Below are positions 28,701 to 36,795 of a stretch of DNA of 64,000 bases, piece by piece (position 1 is the first letter of the stretch; each line of letters opens with the position of its first letter). The stretch covers positions 9,701 to 73,700 of the forward strand of contig JAFGOZ010000716.1 in NCBI GenBank assembly GCA_016926235.1, written 5' to 3'. Origin of the DNA: Bacteroidales bacterium (GTDB taxonomy: Bacteria > Bacteroidota > Bacteroidia > Bacteroidales > UBA10428). The notes beneath the pieces are model-generated. The model had not been told where the DNA came from and did no database searches. It was given only the letters and a program-made list of their open reading frames with translations. Made by a program: the position numbers and the translations under genes.

Positions 28701-29901
28701 TATTACTGTTCATATACATACTTTTGAAGGTTTGAAAAACAAAAAAAGAGGCTTAAAACCTTCAGATATTGAGAAAACACCATATGTTAAAATATCTGTC
28801 AGTGACTCAGGGACAGGAATGACAAAAGAACAGATAGAGCATATCTTTGAACGGTTCTACCAGGCTGAACCATTCGATACAGGAGTAGGGATAGGGCTTG
28901 AATTTGTTAAGCATCTAATTGAAACTCATTATGGAAAAATAGAGGTGGATAGTATTCCCGGTAAAGGGACAACTTTTTCAGTTTATTTGCCTTATAATAA
29001 ACAAGTTTACCGTAATGCGATTATTCTTAAAGATACGATTAAAAGCCAGGATTATATACCAAAAGGAAGCCTCTCTGTCCTTTACGGAAACGATAAAGAA
29101 ACAAATATTGACTTAATTGATGACTTTATCGAATACAATAGCAAACCCAGCCTATTAATAGTAGAAGATAATGAAGAGCTAAAATCCTATTTAAAAGGAA
29201 TGTTTGAGGAGAATTACAACATACTTTTGGCAGCTAATGGAGAAGAAGGATTGGAGATTACAAAAAAGGAAACTCCGGAAATCATTATAACGGATATTAT
29301 GATGCCCAAAATGAATGGTATTGAGTTTTGCAGAAAGGTAAAGTCAGATGTTAACATAAGTCATATCCCGGTAATAATGTTAACAGCAAAAAACTTCGAA
29401 GAGGACGAGATTGAGGGGTTACATTCAGGAGCAGATGATTATATTTCGAAACCTTTTAATGAAGATATATTAATAGCCAGGATTAACAACATATTCATAT
29501 CAAGGCAAAAACTGCAGGAAAAGTATGCAAGCGATATCTACATTGATCCCTCCGAAATAACCACAAATAAAACAGATAAACAATTTATGGAAAAACTGTT
29601 GAGCATAATTAATGACGATATTACAAATCCGGAACTATCCATACATGATATTGCAGATCTTTTGAATATGGACAGGTCCAATTTTTTCAGAAAAGTTAAA
29701 AGCCTCTCCGGTAAAAGCCCCAGCCAGCTTATAAGAGAATACAAAATAAAGAAAGGCGCAAAACTGCTATTATCTGAAAATTATAATATAAACGAAATTT
29801 CATATATGGTTGGGTTTACATCACCGGCCTATTTCTCAAAACTCTTCAAAGAAATACTGGGCCGGACACCAAGTGAATTTTTAAAAGATAAAAAAGGCTA
29901 A
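25780..29901 (+). CDS. Hybrid two-component system sensor-regulator (HTCS)
   Basis: This 1,373-residue inner-membrane protein senses a periplasmic glycan fragment and activates the locus. After a signal sequence, two beta-propellers of Reg_prop repeats (WFGIES, WLATEHGLN, WIGTEKGV and similar) span about residues 30-680. A Y_Y_Y domain ends near 785, and one transmembrane helix covers about 790-812. A HisKA domain carries His847 (NISHEIRTP). The HATPase domain has DSGTGMTKEQ and GVGIGLEF. A receiver domain has Asp1172 (TDIMMPKMNG), and an AraC-type DNA-binding domain closes the protein. It is the only regulator in the locus. By analogy with known HTCS, the ligand is probably an unsaturated or saturated pectin oligosaccharide made by the neighbouring lyases; this is inference. 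Confidence 0.96.
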   Translation: MDLGLKKVFILLTIFLNVLYSNANKKEIFFSPLSKEQGLPGDNVQAIFQDSYGYIWFGIESVGLCKYDGNRYFVYGMANTDVNSLSTSFINFMVEDSNGDLWLATEHGLNIFNRDEGVFNSYFTPVLPDNRIKTIYKDKSNAIWIGTEKGVRRFIPANSEKADQNTWFGFENRKVKYVIDNNYIIDNIGNEIVNSIIEDNEGAYWFGTFNGLYKCQLIHNALMCENVVINETDITANRINDIAQLSANYLLLGTNVGVTILNIKTHKVTDIQFSKNKDFSNIAFGVTKIMVDSKGFSWIGTNLNGIISGKTDNGKNISIALPSAIKGLESTHIRNIFEDRTGQIWVVTKYAGIYLYDPRSQLFPYYTSNDKNQNFILSACESKNGNIFLGTKFAGMLEYNPETSTIKQKKIYLNNEFVNRIECLYEDANGNLWMGYKKGLIVLDENKNVKKSYNAPKPYGMSVGKSDTFWVFTEQGVYYLNKQTDKVEKYDLSIYGKIFENNEITVQEIYSDKYGDLWLPTSANGVFKYIVSDKKLLWFKNNPDNPNSLSGNIIRSFFQDSRGEIWIGTKFSGLNRYQPESNSFEHFTIADGLPSNAIYSIIEDKNGYLWFSTNNGISKYDPVKKQFFNFNEKHGLQGNVFEQRASIKLTDNSILIGGSNGFNIFSPDNVYIDNINPPLVITNIQADNTTVGKDIFSTCEIVIPYKSSKLITIEFTSLDYRDPANLNYAYQLDGVDEDWVDANKRNYVTYSRLSHGKYTFRFKATNADGIWTKYYQDVSIIIETPFWLKWWAYVIYCISGMALLFGIYRFATIRANYNHQLYAKELELARDRELNQMKLRFFTNISHEIRTPLSLIMAPLQKLQKSKDLNEYLRQKVELIDKSTKRLLKLTDQLLYFRKAQQENLKLEIAKSDIVEFISDIISPFYELADNNIINLRFESDHEHLMLWFDPDKVEKIISNLVSNAFKFTPENGSITVHIHTFEGLKNKKRGLKPSDIEKTPYVKISVSDSGTGMTKEQIEHIFERFYQAEPFDTGVGIGLEFVKHLIETHYGKIEVDSIPGKGTTFSVYLPYNKQVYRNAIILKDTIKSQDYIPKGSLSVLYGNDKETNIDLIDDFIEYNSKPSLLIVEDNEELKSYLKGMFEENYNILLAANGEEGLEITKKETPEIIITDIMMPKMNGIEFCRKVKSDVNISHIPVIMLTAKNFEEDEIEGLHSGADDYISKPFNEDILIARINNIFISRQKLQEKYASDIYIDPSEITTNKTDKQFMEKLLSIINDDITNPELSIHDIADLLNMDRSNFFRKVKSLSGKSPSQLIREYKIKKGAKLLLSENYNINEISYMVGFTSPAYFSKLFKEILGRTPSEFLKDKKG

Positions 29902-30011
29902 AACAATACTTCGTTTCTCTTTTCAGGTGTTGCATCGCTGTCTATTTCAACTTTACAACATACATTATAATCATTACATCATTCGTTACAGTCCCTTCCT
30001 GCTTACATCAT

Positions 30012-30019
30012 TATATTTG
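30012..30019 (+). promoter_or_regulatory. -7 box (TATATTTG) before the large lyase gene
   Basis: TATATTTG matches the Bacteroidota TAnnTTTG -7 element and lies 32 bp before the start codon at 30052, the expected distance for a short leader. The -33 element is poor (TTAC about 22 bases upstream). This would make the 30052 gene the head of a new transcription unit after the HTCS gene. Confidence 0.45.
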
Positions 30020-30051
30020 TTGCCAAATTAACCAATCGAAAGCATACTAAT

Positions 30052-33000
30052 ATGAGAAAGAAATTATTTAAAGAGAGTACTTTTGTTACAAAACAGATGA
30101 GAAGGAAAGATTATATGTGTTTGGTTTTCCTTCTATCAGGATTGTTTTTTTTTCAAACCGTATTTTCTCAATCATATAACTATTCAAGTGAAAGCTTTGA
30201 AGAAAATGTATGGAGCAACGCACCTGAATCTTCAAATCCGATTGCCTCATCAACCGGAACGTGGACAGTGAGAAAAAACAATATACAAACCACTGAAGTA
30301 ACACCTCAGGATGGCACCTACAGTCTTTTAATTGCAGAAAAAACCGATGTCTTAATGACTCCCCGGCTGGATAATGGCGCCGGTGTACTAACTTATTATG
30401 CCATGGCAACAGGCAGCCGGACAGTTACGGTATCCACCTCTCCTGATCAGTCGAACTGGACAGTGGTTGAGACATATCCTATGACATCAGGCTGGGTGCA
30501 ACGGAGTGTTACTATCAATGACCCGGCAGTTCGATACATCAAGTTTGCAACCAATTCAAACAAAGGTGCATACCTTGACAATATTTTAATTACCATGGCT
30601 GGCGCTCCCGGGGTATCCACCATTACAGATACACCTGCGGCAATTACACAAACATCTGCCCTTGTTGGAGGGACCATTACTTCTGACGGATCATCCACTA
30701 TATTAAGCCGTGGAATATGCTATAATAGTACCGGATATCCTGATACATCTTCAAATAAAATAGTTGTTGCCGGTACCACAGGTTCATTTACCGGAACAAT
30801 AAGCGGCCTGGAAATGGGAACCACCTATTATGTTAAAGCCTATGCATCCACAAACCAGGGAGTAAGCTATGGACTTTCCTTAGCATTTACTACCCGTGAA
30901 GCGGATGCTCCCCTGGATTACTGGACACAACCTTTCGAGGATCTGTCTCATTTTCCGGGTACTGCACCTACATCCCCTTTAACAATAAACGTTCCCGGAC
31001 AGGGAGACTGGATATATTTAAATGCATATAAATCGACAAATCCGCTATATATTACAGATGGCTCAGCCTGTGATCTGAGAATGTTAAAGAACGGGTCATA
31101 TGTGGTTACCCCGGTTTTGAATGACGGAGTTACCACACTCTCATTTGTTGAAGGCCGCGGGGAACGCGAACTCACTGTTTATACATCAACTGATGGAGGT
31201 TCCAGCTGGAGTACATTTGAAACTTTTGAAACTGTAAAAGCACAATATATACATCTAAAAATAAACAGTGCCGGTGTTAACAGGATTAAGATTGCCAATA
31301 ACAGTGGCAGCGATGCAGATATTGATAATATTACCATCAATGTTTACCCTCAGGGTGTTGTGCCAAGCCTTTCCACTACAGCAGCATCGGCTATTGGTAA
31401 AAATTCAGCATCTACCGGAGGTAATGTTACTTCTGCCGGAGACAGGTCTGTTGAGGAAAGAGGCGTATGCTGGAGCACAACTACAACTCCCATCATTGCA
31501 GACAGCATAACCCTTGATGGTTCCGGTACGGGAACATTTACCAGCTTACTATCAGGCTTACCTGCAGGTACTGAGATCTACGTAAGGGCTTATGCAAGAA
31601 GCCGGGCAGGAACAGGGTATGGAAATGAAATAACATTCACCACATTGCCACCCACAATTCCGGTTGTTACTACAACATCTGCAACAGATATTAAAGGAGA
31701 GCTGGCAACAAGCGGTGGTAATATTACGGATGGCGGCGGAGCGCCCATTACTCAAAAAGGTGTATGCTGGAATACTTCCGGCAACCCGACGATTGCTGAT
31801 TCCAAATCTGACGATGGCACAGGAACCGGAATCTATGAAACCATGATAACAAACCTAACCCCAAACACATTCTATTATTACAGGGCATATGCAACAAACA
31901 TTGCCGGAACAGGATATGGAGATGTTGACACATTTACAACAGGAAGTGTGGCATTACCATCAGTTACTACATCAGATGTATCTGACATTTATTTTTATGA
32001 AGCTACCGGTAACGGTAATGTTACCAGCGATGGCGGAGGTTTGACCTACCAGGGAATATGCTGGAATACCACAGGAAATCCTACTATTGCTGACGATACA
32101 ATTATTTGCGGAATAGGATCAGGAGCTTATAATGGCACAATGACCGGTTTAAATGAAAACACCCTTTATTATGTACGTGCCTTTGCTACAAATAGCCTGG
32201 GTACAGTATACGGCAATGAGGTTACCTTTGCCACACCTGTATCAACAAAACTTACCAAACCTGTTGGATATGGTGAAGGTACTACCGGGGGAGGTACACC
32301 AACTCCTGATAATACAATTATTGTTACTACAGCAGCCGAGCTTGCTGCCGCAATAAATGGGGATAAATCCATAATCCTGGTATCAGGAACCATTTCAACA
32401 TCAAAAATCTCCGCCACAATAACAAACAAAAGTATTATTGGCCTTCCCGGCGCCAAACTGGTGAATTTAAACCAGACTCAATCCGGTTCGGGAATATTGT
32501 ATCTGGCAGAAGGTTCCCGGAATGTTATTATCCAGAATCTGATCTTTGAAGGACCCGGAGCCTATGATTGCGATGGACATGATCTGTTAACTAATAAAGG
32601 TTGTAATAAACTTTGGGTGGATCATTGTGAATTTCAGGATGGTGTAGACGGTTGTTTTGACAATACATCAGCATCTGATAGCATTACTGCATCATGGTGC
32701 AAATTCACCTACTTAAAGCCTCCTGTACCTGACGGCCCCGGAGGATCAGATGACCACCGCTTTGCCTGTCTTGTAGGGGGCTCAGATTCTGACTATCCGG
32801 CAGATGGCCATTACAGCATCACATGGCAAAATTGCTGGTGGGCGCAAGGCTGTGTAGCCAGGATGATTAGAGGGAGAAATACGGAAGTACATATGTTAAA
32901 CTGCTACTGGAATAGTCCTGATACCAAGGATGCCATAGGATTAACTGCCGGTACTAATGGCTCAACCGTGTATGTCGAAGGTGGCGTTTTCGATATCCCC

Positions 33001-34713
33001 GGTGATCCTGCTGACATTGGCAGCGGTTCCATATCTATTCATTTTACAGATTGTGTGGATGGAGGTATCAACGTAGGTACAGTAGACCCGCCATTATATG
33101 AATATATTCCCATGGCCTCAGGTGAAGTGATCAGCGCTGTTACAACTGCCGATTGTGGTGCAGGGGCAACCCTTATTGTGACCGAAAGCGGGGAGGTATA
33201 TTCAGGATGTCCTGCCACGCCCATTCTAATGTGCACAAATAACCTGGTACAGGAAGTTTATACTGGCAATGCCATTAGTGACATTGTATTTACCTGGGCA
33301 GGTACGGCAACGGATGTTACCCTTTCAGGTTTACCTGCGGGTTTATCCCAAAGTAAAGATGCAGTTGCACAAACCCTTACCATAAGCGGCGTGCCAACAG
33401 CTTCAGGTACATTTACCGTTACCACAACAGGTGGAAGCGGACTGCCCGCAAGCAAGCAGGGTACAATAATGATAACGGATGTTCCTCCTCCTTCCCTTGT
33501 TAGTACAGACAATACGGATCAAACTGTAAATTTTGGAGATGCAATAACCAGTATAGTATTTACCTGGGGAGGTGGTGCTACAGATGTTACAGCCTCAGGA
33601 CTGCCAAAAGGGTTAACAACTTTAAAGGATACAGTTTCTAAAACATTTACATTGAGCGGTAAACCATCATCAACGGCAACGTATACAATTACAACCATTG
33701 GAGGGAGCGGAAATGCTGTATCAATTGATGGAACTATAAGTATTTTGTACACAACTACTCCATTTAGTATTGCATATGTAACCAACAATACACAGGCAAC
33801 TTATAATAATGACATAAAAATATTGCCGGCATTAAAGGCAGATCCTAATTTCTCTGTTACTGAAATAAACTCCGGGGTTTCGGGTAATGTCTATAGTAGT
33901 TATGACCTGGTATTATTCAGCGAAGTGGTTCCTTCAACTGATCCCGGGGTAGCGGAACTTGAAGGAATTAACAAGCCCTTTATCATGATGAAGGTACATT
34001 CCTATAAAAGCGATGCAGGTGCCTGGGACTGGTCAGGTTCATCTACGGCTTACGGCCAGAACTCAGCCGAGACAAACATAGTTGTGTCTGATAAGTCCCA
34101 CCCCATCTTTAAAGATGTTACCTGGGTAAATGATAATGAAGTGCAGGTTATATCCCAGGTTGGGAGCTTGAAAGGATTAACTTATATGGATCCTGCCCAG
34201 CTAAAAAGTGTTTCAGGTGGTACAATAGCATCATTAGCTAATGTGAAAGGACAAACGGCACAGGTTAGTATTTTTGAGGTACCCGAAGGAACATCCGTAG
34301 CAGGGAATCTGCTTAACAATGGTTTTATTCAAATAGGTATTAATAGTAACTCCTATGCTAATGTTACAGCAGATGGTATTTCAATTATTAAGAATGCATG
34401 TCTTTACTTACTTGTAGATGGCCCTATAGTTAACACTGAAAATTTTGATGTGTTAACGGGAATATCTGATTTCCGCTGCTATCCTACACTCGTTGAAGAA
34501 TTGATTACTGTCTGCCTTCATTCTGGTTTTGATGGCAATGGCATAATACGCATTACAGATATTAATGGAAGAATTGTTCATCAGGAACTGGTTTGTTTCA
34601 ATAAAGGGTACCATACTTTTTCTATTAATATTGTTGGAAAACACCCTGGCCTGTACATTTTAAGCTTTGAAACGAATAATGTGACAATTAAACAAAAACT
34701 CATGATAAAGTAA
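30052..34713 (+). CDS. Giant multidomain PL1 pectate lyase with T9SS tail
   Basis: This 1,553-residue secreted enzyme has an unusually long N-region before its signal peptide; starts at 30052 or ATG 30097 are both possible. Two beta-sandwich domains (about 40-180 and 285-435) resemble carbohydrate-binding modules. Around them are four Fn3-like repeats sharing a 'GVCWNT..NPT' and 'YYVRAYATN..GTGYG' pattern (about 185-285 and 440-735). The PL1 catalytic domain covers about 750-1050 (LWVDHCEF, and an ARMIRGR stretch with Arg937 and Arg940). Two Ig-like repeats (about 1065-1240) share SGLPxGL and SGxP motifs. A ThuA or class-I-amidotransferase-like domain follows (about 1245-1470, [12 protein letters not shown]). 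A T9SS sorting domain ends the protein. It is probably a surface-tethered or released primary pectinase. Confidence 0.88.
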   Translation: MRKKLFKESTFVTKQMRRKDYMCLVFLLSGLFFFQTVFSQSYNYSSESFEENVWSNAPESSNPIASSTGTWTVRKNNIQTTEVTPQDGTYSLLIAEKTDVLMTPRLDNGAGVLTYYAMATGSRTVTVSTSPDQSNWTVVETYPMTSGWVQRSVTINDPAVRYIKFATNSNKGAYLDNILITMAGAPGVSTITDTPAAITQTSALVGGTITSDGSSTILSRGICYNSTGYPDTSSNKIVVAGTTGSFTGTISGLEMGTTYYVKAYASTNQGVSYGLSLAFTTREADAPLDYWTQPFEDLSHFPGTAPTSPLTINVPGQGDWIYLNAYKSTNPLYITDGSACDLRMLKNGSYVVTPVLNDGVTTLSFVEGRGERELTVYTSTDGGSSWSTFETFETVKAQYIHLKINSAGVNRIKIANNSGSDADIDNITINVYPQGVVPSLSTTAASAIGKNSASTGGNVTSAGDRSVEERGVCWSTTTTPIIADSITLDGSGTGTFTSLLSGLPAGTEIYVRAYARSRAGTGYGNEITFTTLPPTIPVVTTTSATDIKGELATSGGNITDGGGAPITQKGVCWNTSGNPTIADSKSDDGTGTGIYETMITNLTPNTFYYYRAYATNIAGTGYGDVDTFTTGSVALPSVTTSDVSDIYFYEATGNGNVTSDGGGLTYQGICWNTTGNPTIADDTIICGIGSGAYNGTMTGLNENTLYYVRAFATNSLGTVYGNEVTFATPVSTKLTKPVGYGEGTTGGGTPTPDNTIIVTTAAELAAAINGDKSIILVSGTISTSKISATITNKSIIGLPGAKLVNLNQTQSGSGILYLAEGSRNVIIQNLIFEGPGAYDCDGHDLLTNKGCNKLWVDHCEFQDGVDGCFDNTSASDSITASWCKFTYLKPPVPDGPGGSDDHRFACLVGGSDSDYPADGHYSITWQNCWWAQGCVARMIRGRNTEVHMLNCYWNSPDTKDAIGLTAGTNGSTVYVEGGVFDIPGDPADIGSGSISIHFTDCVDGGINVGTVDPPLYEYIPMASGEVISAVTTADCGAGATLIVTESGEVYSGCPATPILMCTNNLVQEVYTGNAISDIVFTWAGTATDVTLSGLPAGLSQSKDAVAQTLTISGVPTASGTFTVTTTGGSGLPASKQGTIMITDVPPPSLVSTDNTDQTVNFGDAITSIVFTWGGGATDVTASGLPKGLTTLKDTVSKTFTLSGKPSSTATYTITTIGGSGNAVSIDGTISILYTTTPFSIAYVTNNTQATYNNDIKILPALKADPNFSVTEINSGVSGNVYSSYDLVLFSEVVPSTDPGVAELEGINKPFIMMKVHSYKSDAGAWDWSGSSTAYGQNSAETNIVVSDKSHPIFKDVTWVNDNEVQVISQVGSLKGLTYMDPAQLKSVSGGTIASLANVKGQTAQVSIFEVPEGTSVAGNLLNNGFIQIGINSNSYANVTADGISIIKNACLYLLVDGPIVNTENFDVLTGISDFRCYPTLVEELITVCLHSGFDGNGIIRITDINGRIVHQELVCFNKGYHTFSINIVGKHPGLYILSFETNNVTIKQKLMIK

Positions 34714-34745
34714 CTCATTTTGTTTAGGTTAATATAGAAGGTTGT

Positions 34746-34771
34746 AAGCAAGGTATTATTATGCCTTGCTT
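34746..34771 (+). terminator. Candidate hairpin terminator
   Basis: AAGCAAGG (34746-34753) pairs perfectly with CCTTGCTT (34764-34771) across a ten-base loop, 33 bp after the stop of the large lyase gene. The bases after the stem are T-rich but do not form a clean T-run, so termination strength is uncertain. Confidence 0.45.
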
Positions 34772-34813
34772 GCTTCTTCAAGAAAATTCATAACTATAAA
34801 ATCGGCATATAAC

Positions 34814-35062
34814 ATGGACTTTAAAATATTTCCTGATCCTTTTAATGATGTTATAAATATTGAATGTCCTGAATTTTCCGAAAATGATATCTTGGTTACT
34901 ATGTATGATATGAGAGGCATTATCTATTTTAAGGAGTATATAAAATCACATAAACTGGAATTTAATACGGAAAATCTTCTATCAGGTAATTACCTGATGG
35001 TATTATATAGTCAGGGTAAGATTTTTTCACAAAAGCTTATTAAAAAGCCAATAAAGGTTTAA
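34814..35062 (+). pseudogene. Orphan T9SS sorting domain, remnant of a lost secreted protein
   Basis: The 83 residues from ATG 34814 look like only the C-terminal tail of a T9SS cargo: IFPDPFNDVINIE, a central VTMYDMRG strand, LLSGNYLMVLYSQGK and a final KLIKKP. There is no signal peptide, and an in-frame TAA at 34745 blocks extension of the frame upstream. As a free protein it could not be exported, so it is most simply the leftover end of a deleted gene between the large lyase and the fourth DUF1593 gene. It is less likely to be a real small protein. The domain assignment is firm; the gene's status is inferred. Confidence 0.65.
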
Positions 35063-35288
35063 ATTAGCAAACAACGTTGCCACTCTCTTAAATCCTTTAT
35101 TGATTTTTGATTACTATTTTAGCGGTTATTTTTTTGGTAATATTTATATTAAATACTCATTTACCAAACATAGATGGTGTCCTTTAATATATGAATCTTA
35201 CAGACATATTTTAGGAGGGAATCAAACAGATGCTGAATATTTTACGGTGATGATGAAGGTTACAAGATGTGAACCAAACAAAAAATGA

Positions 35289-35296
35289 TACATTTG
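35289..35296 (+). promoter_or_regulatory. -7 box (TACATTTG) before the fourth DUF1593 gene
   Basis: TACATTTG fits the TAnnTTTG consensus and lies 30 bp upstream of the start at 35327. No convincing -33 element was found. It suggests that the DUF1593-GH115 pair is transcribed separately from the large lyase gene. Confidence 0.4.
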
Positions 35297-35326
35297 TAAT
35301 ATTCTTAATGATCAAATATTAACAGT

Positions 35327-36754
35327 ATGAAACCCTTTATCTTTACGATACTAATAGCACTGACATTGAGTTCTGTATACGGACAAGTAGATAAAAAGAA
35401 TAGAGTAATTATACTTACCGACATAGAAGCAGACCCCGATGATACACAATCTTTAGTAAGATTGCTGCTATACTCCAATGAAATTGACATCAAGGGATTA
35501 ATCGCTACAACTTCCTGCTGGCATAAAACAATGGTAAATCCCGAATCCATTCACAAAATTGTTCAGGCTTACGAAAAAGTACAACAAAATCTTGTACAGC
35601 ATTATGAAGCATTTCCAAAAGCCGGAACTTTATATACATTAATAAAACAAGGATTACCTGAATATGGCATGTTGGGTGTTGGCAATAAAAAGGACTCCGA
35701 AGGTTCAGACTGGATTATTGCGGAACTTGAAAAAAATGATGACCGTCCATTATGGATTTCTGTTTGGGGTGGCGCTAATACCCTTGCACAGGCATTATTT
35801 AAGCTAAAAAATACTAAAACTGAAAAAGAATTGAGTAAACTTATCGCAAAATTAAGGGTCTACACTATTTCCGACCAGGATGATAGTGGCATATGGATGC
35901 GGAATAATTTTCCAGACTTGTTTTATATCGTAAGCCCTGGCGATGATTATGGCAGTGCAACATGGAATGGCATTAATAGTTTTATTCAGGGAATAGACAA
36001 TACTAAAATCAGCAATACATGGCTTGCTCAAAACATACAGCAGGGACACGGACCTCTTGGGGCATCTTATCCGGATGTAGCCTGGGGCATGGAAGGGGAT
36101 ACGCCCGCCTTCTTATCGCTTGTTTTAAATGGATTAAATGATGCTGAACACCCTGAATGGGGCGGCTGGGGAGGCAGGTATGAGCTTTGCATGCCTGATT
36201 TCTCTAAACAAAAGAAAGGTAGTTCAGGTGTACCCTATGAAGCCGAAACAAGAAAAATATGGACAAATGCCATGGATTCATATACACCCTATATTTCAGG
36301 TGATTATGGCCGGGCTGTAAAAAAGGATACGGTTACTTTTTATGACAATAAAGTATCATTATGGCGGTGGAGAGATGATTTTCAAAATGATTTTGCCGCA
36401 CGTATGGACTGGTGCACAAAATCCTACGAAGAAGCTAATCATAATCCTGTAATTGTTTTAAGTAATAATGAACATTTAACTGTTAAATCAGGACAGGGTT
36501 TTGGCCTGGATGCGTTTAATACTTACGACCCCGATGGAGATAGTTTTAGCTTTTTATGGTTTAATTATCCTGAAGCCGGAACCTATAAAGACTTAGTAAA
36601 AATTGAAGGAACAGAGAATTCGCATGGAATATATATAATTGCTCCTGAGGTTGACAAAGAAGAAACGGTTCACATTATTTTGAAAGTAACTGATAAAGGA
36701 GAGCCTCCATTAAGCAGTTATAAGAGAATAATTGTGGCAATTAAACCCATTTAG
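35327..36754 (+). CDS. Periplasmic DUF1593/Sde182 nucleoside-hydrolase-like protein
   Basis: This 475-residue protein has a clean signal peptide (to about residue 19, VYGQ). The nucleoside-hydrolase-like Asp cluster is LTDIEADPDDTQSLV (Asp32, Asp36, Asp38, Asp39). It shares [38 protein letters not shown] and [11 protein letters not shown] with the paralogue at 6216, to which it is the closest relative in the window. The C-terminal PKD-like domain has YDPDGDSFSFLW and SYKRIIV. No T9SS tail is present. It is followed 41 bp later by a GH115 alpha-glucuronidase gene, which ties this copy to a uronic-acid substrate by context. Confidence 0.87.
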   Translation: MKPFIFTILIALTLSSVYGQVDKKNRVIILTDIEADPDDTQSLVRLLLYSNEIDIKGLIATTSCWHKTMVNPESIHKIVQAYEKVQQNLVQHYEAFPKAGTLYTLIKQGLPEYGMLGVGNKKDSEGSDWIIAELEKNDDRPLWISVWGGANTLAQALFKLKNTKTEKELSKLIAKLRVYTISDQDDSGIWMRNNFPDLFYIVSPGDDYGSATWNGINSFIQGIDNTKISNTWLAQNIQQGHGPLGASYPDVAWGMEGDTPAFLSLVLNGLNDAEHPEWGGWGGRYELCMPDFSKQKKGSSGVPYEAETRKIWTNAMDSYTPYISGDYGRAVKKDTVTFYDNKVSLWRWRDDFQNDFAARMDWCTKSYEEANHNPVIVLSNNEHLTVKSGQGFGLDAFNTYDPDGDSFSFLWFNYPEAGTYKDLVKIEGTENSHGIYIIAPEVDKEETVHIILKVTDKGEPPLSSYKRIIVAIKPI

Positions 36755-36795
36755 GAATTATATAACAATTCATTTTTTTAACAAATTCGCGTATA

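Noticed and set aside
35100..35288. Possible 62-codon plus-strand gene before the fourth DUF1593 gene
   Set aside because: It needs a TTG start, has no ribosome-binding context or homologous motif, and its end overlaps the likely promoter of the next gene.
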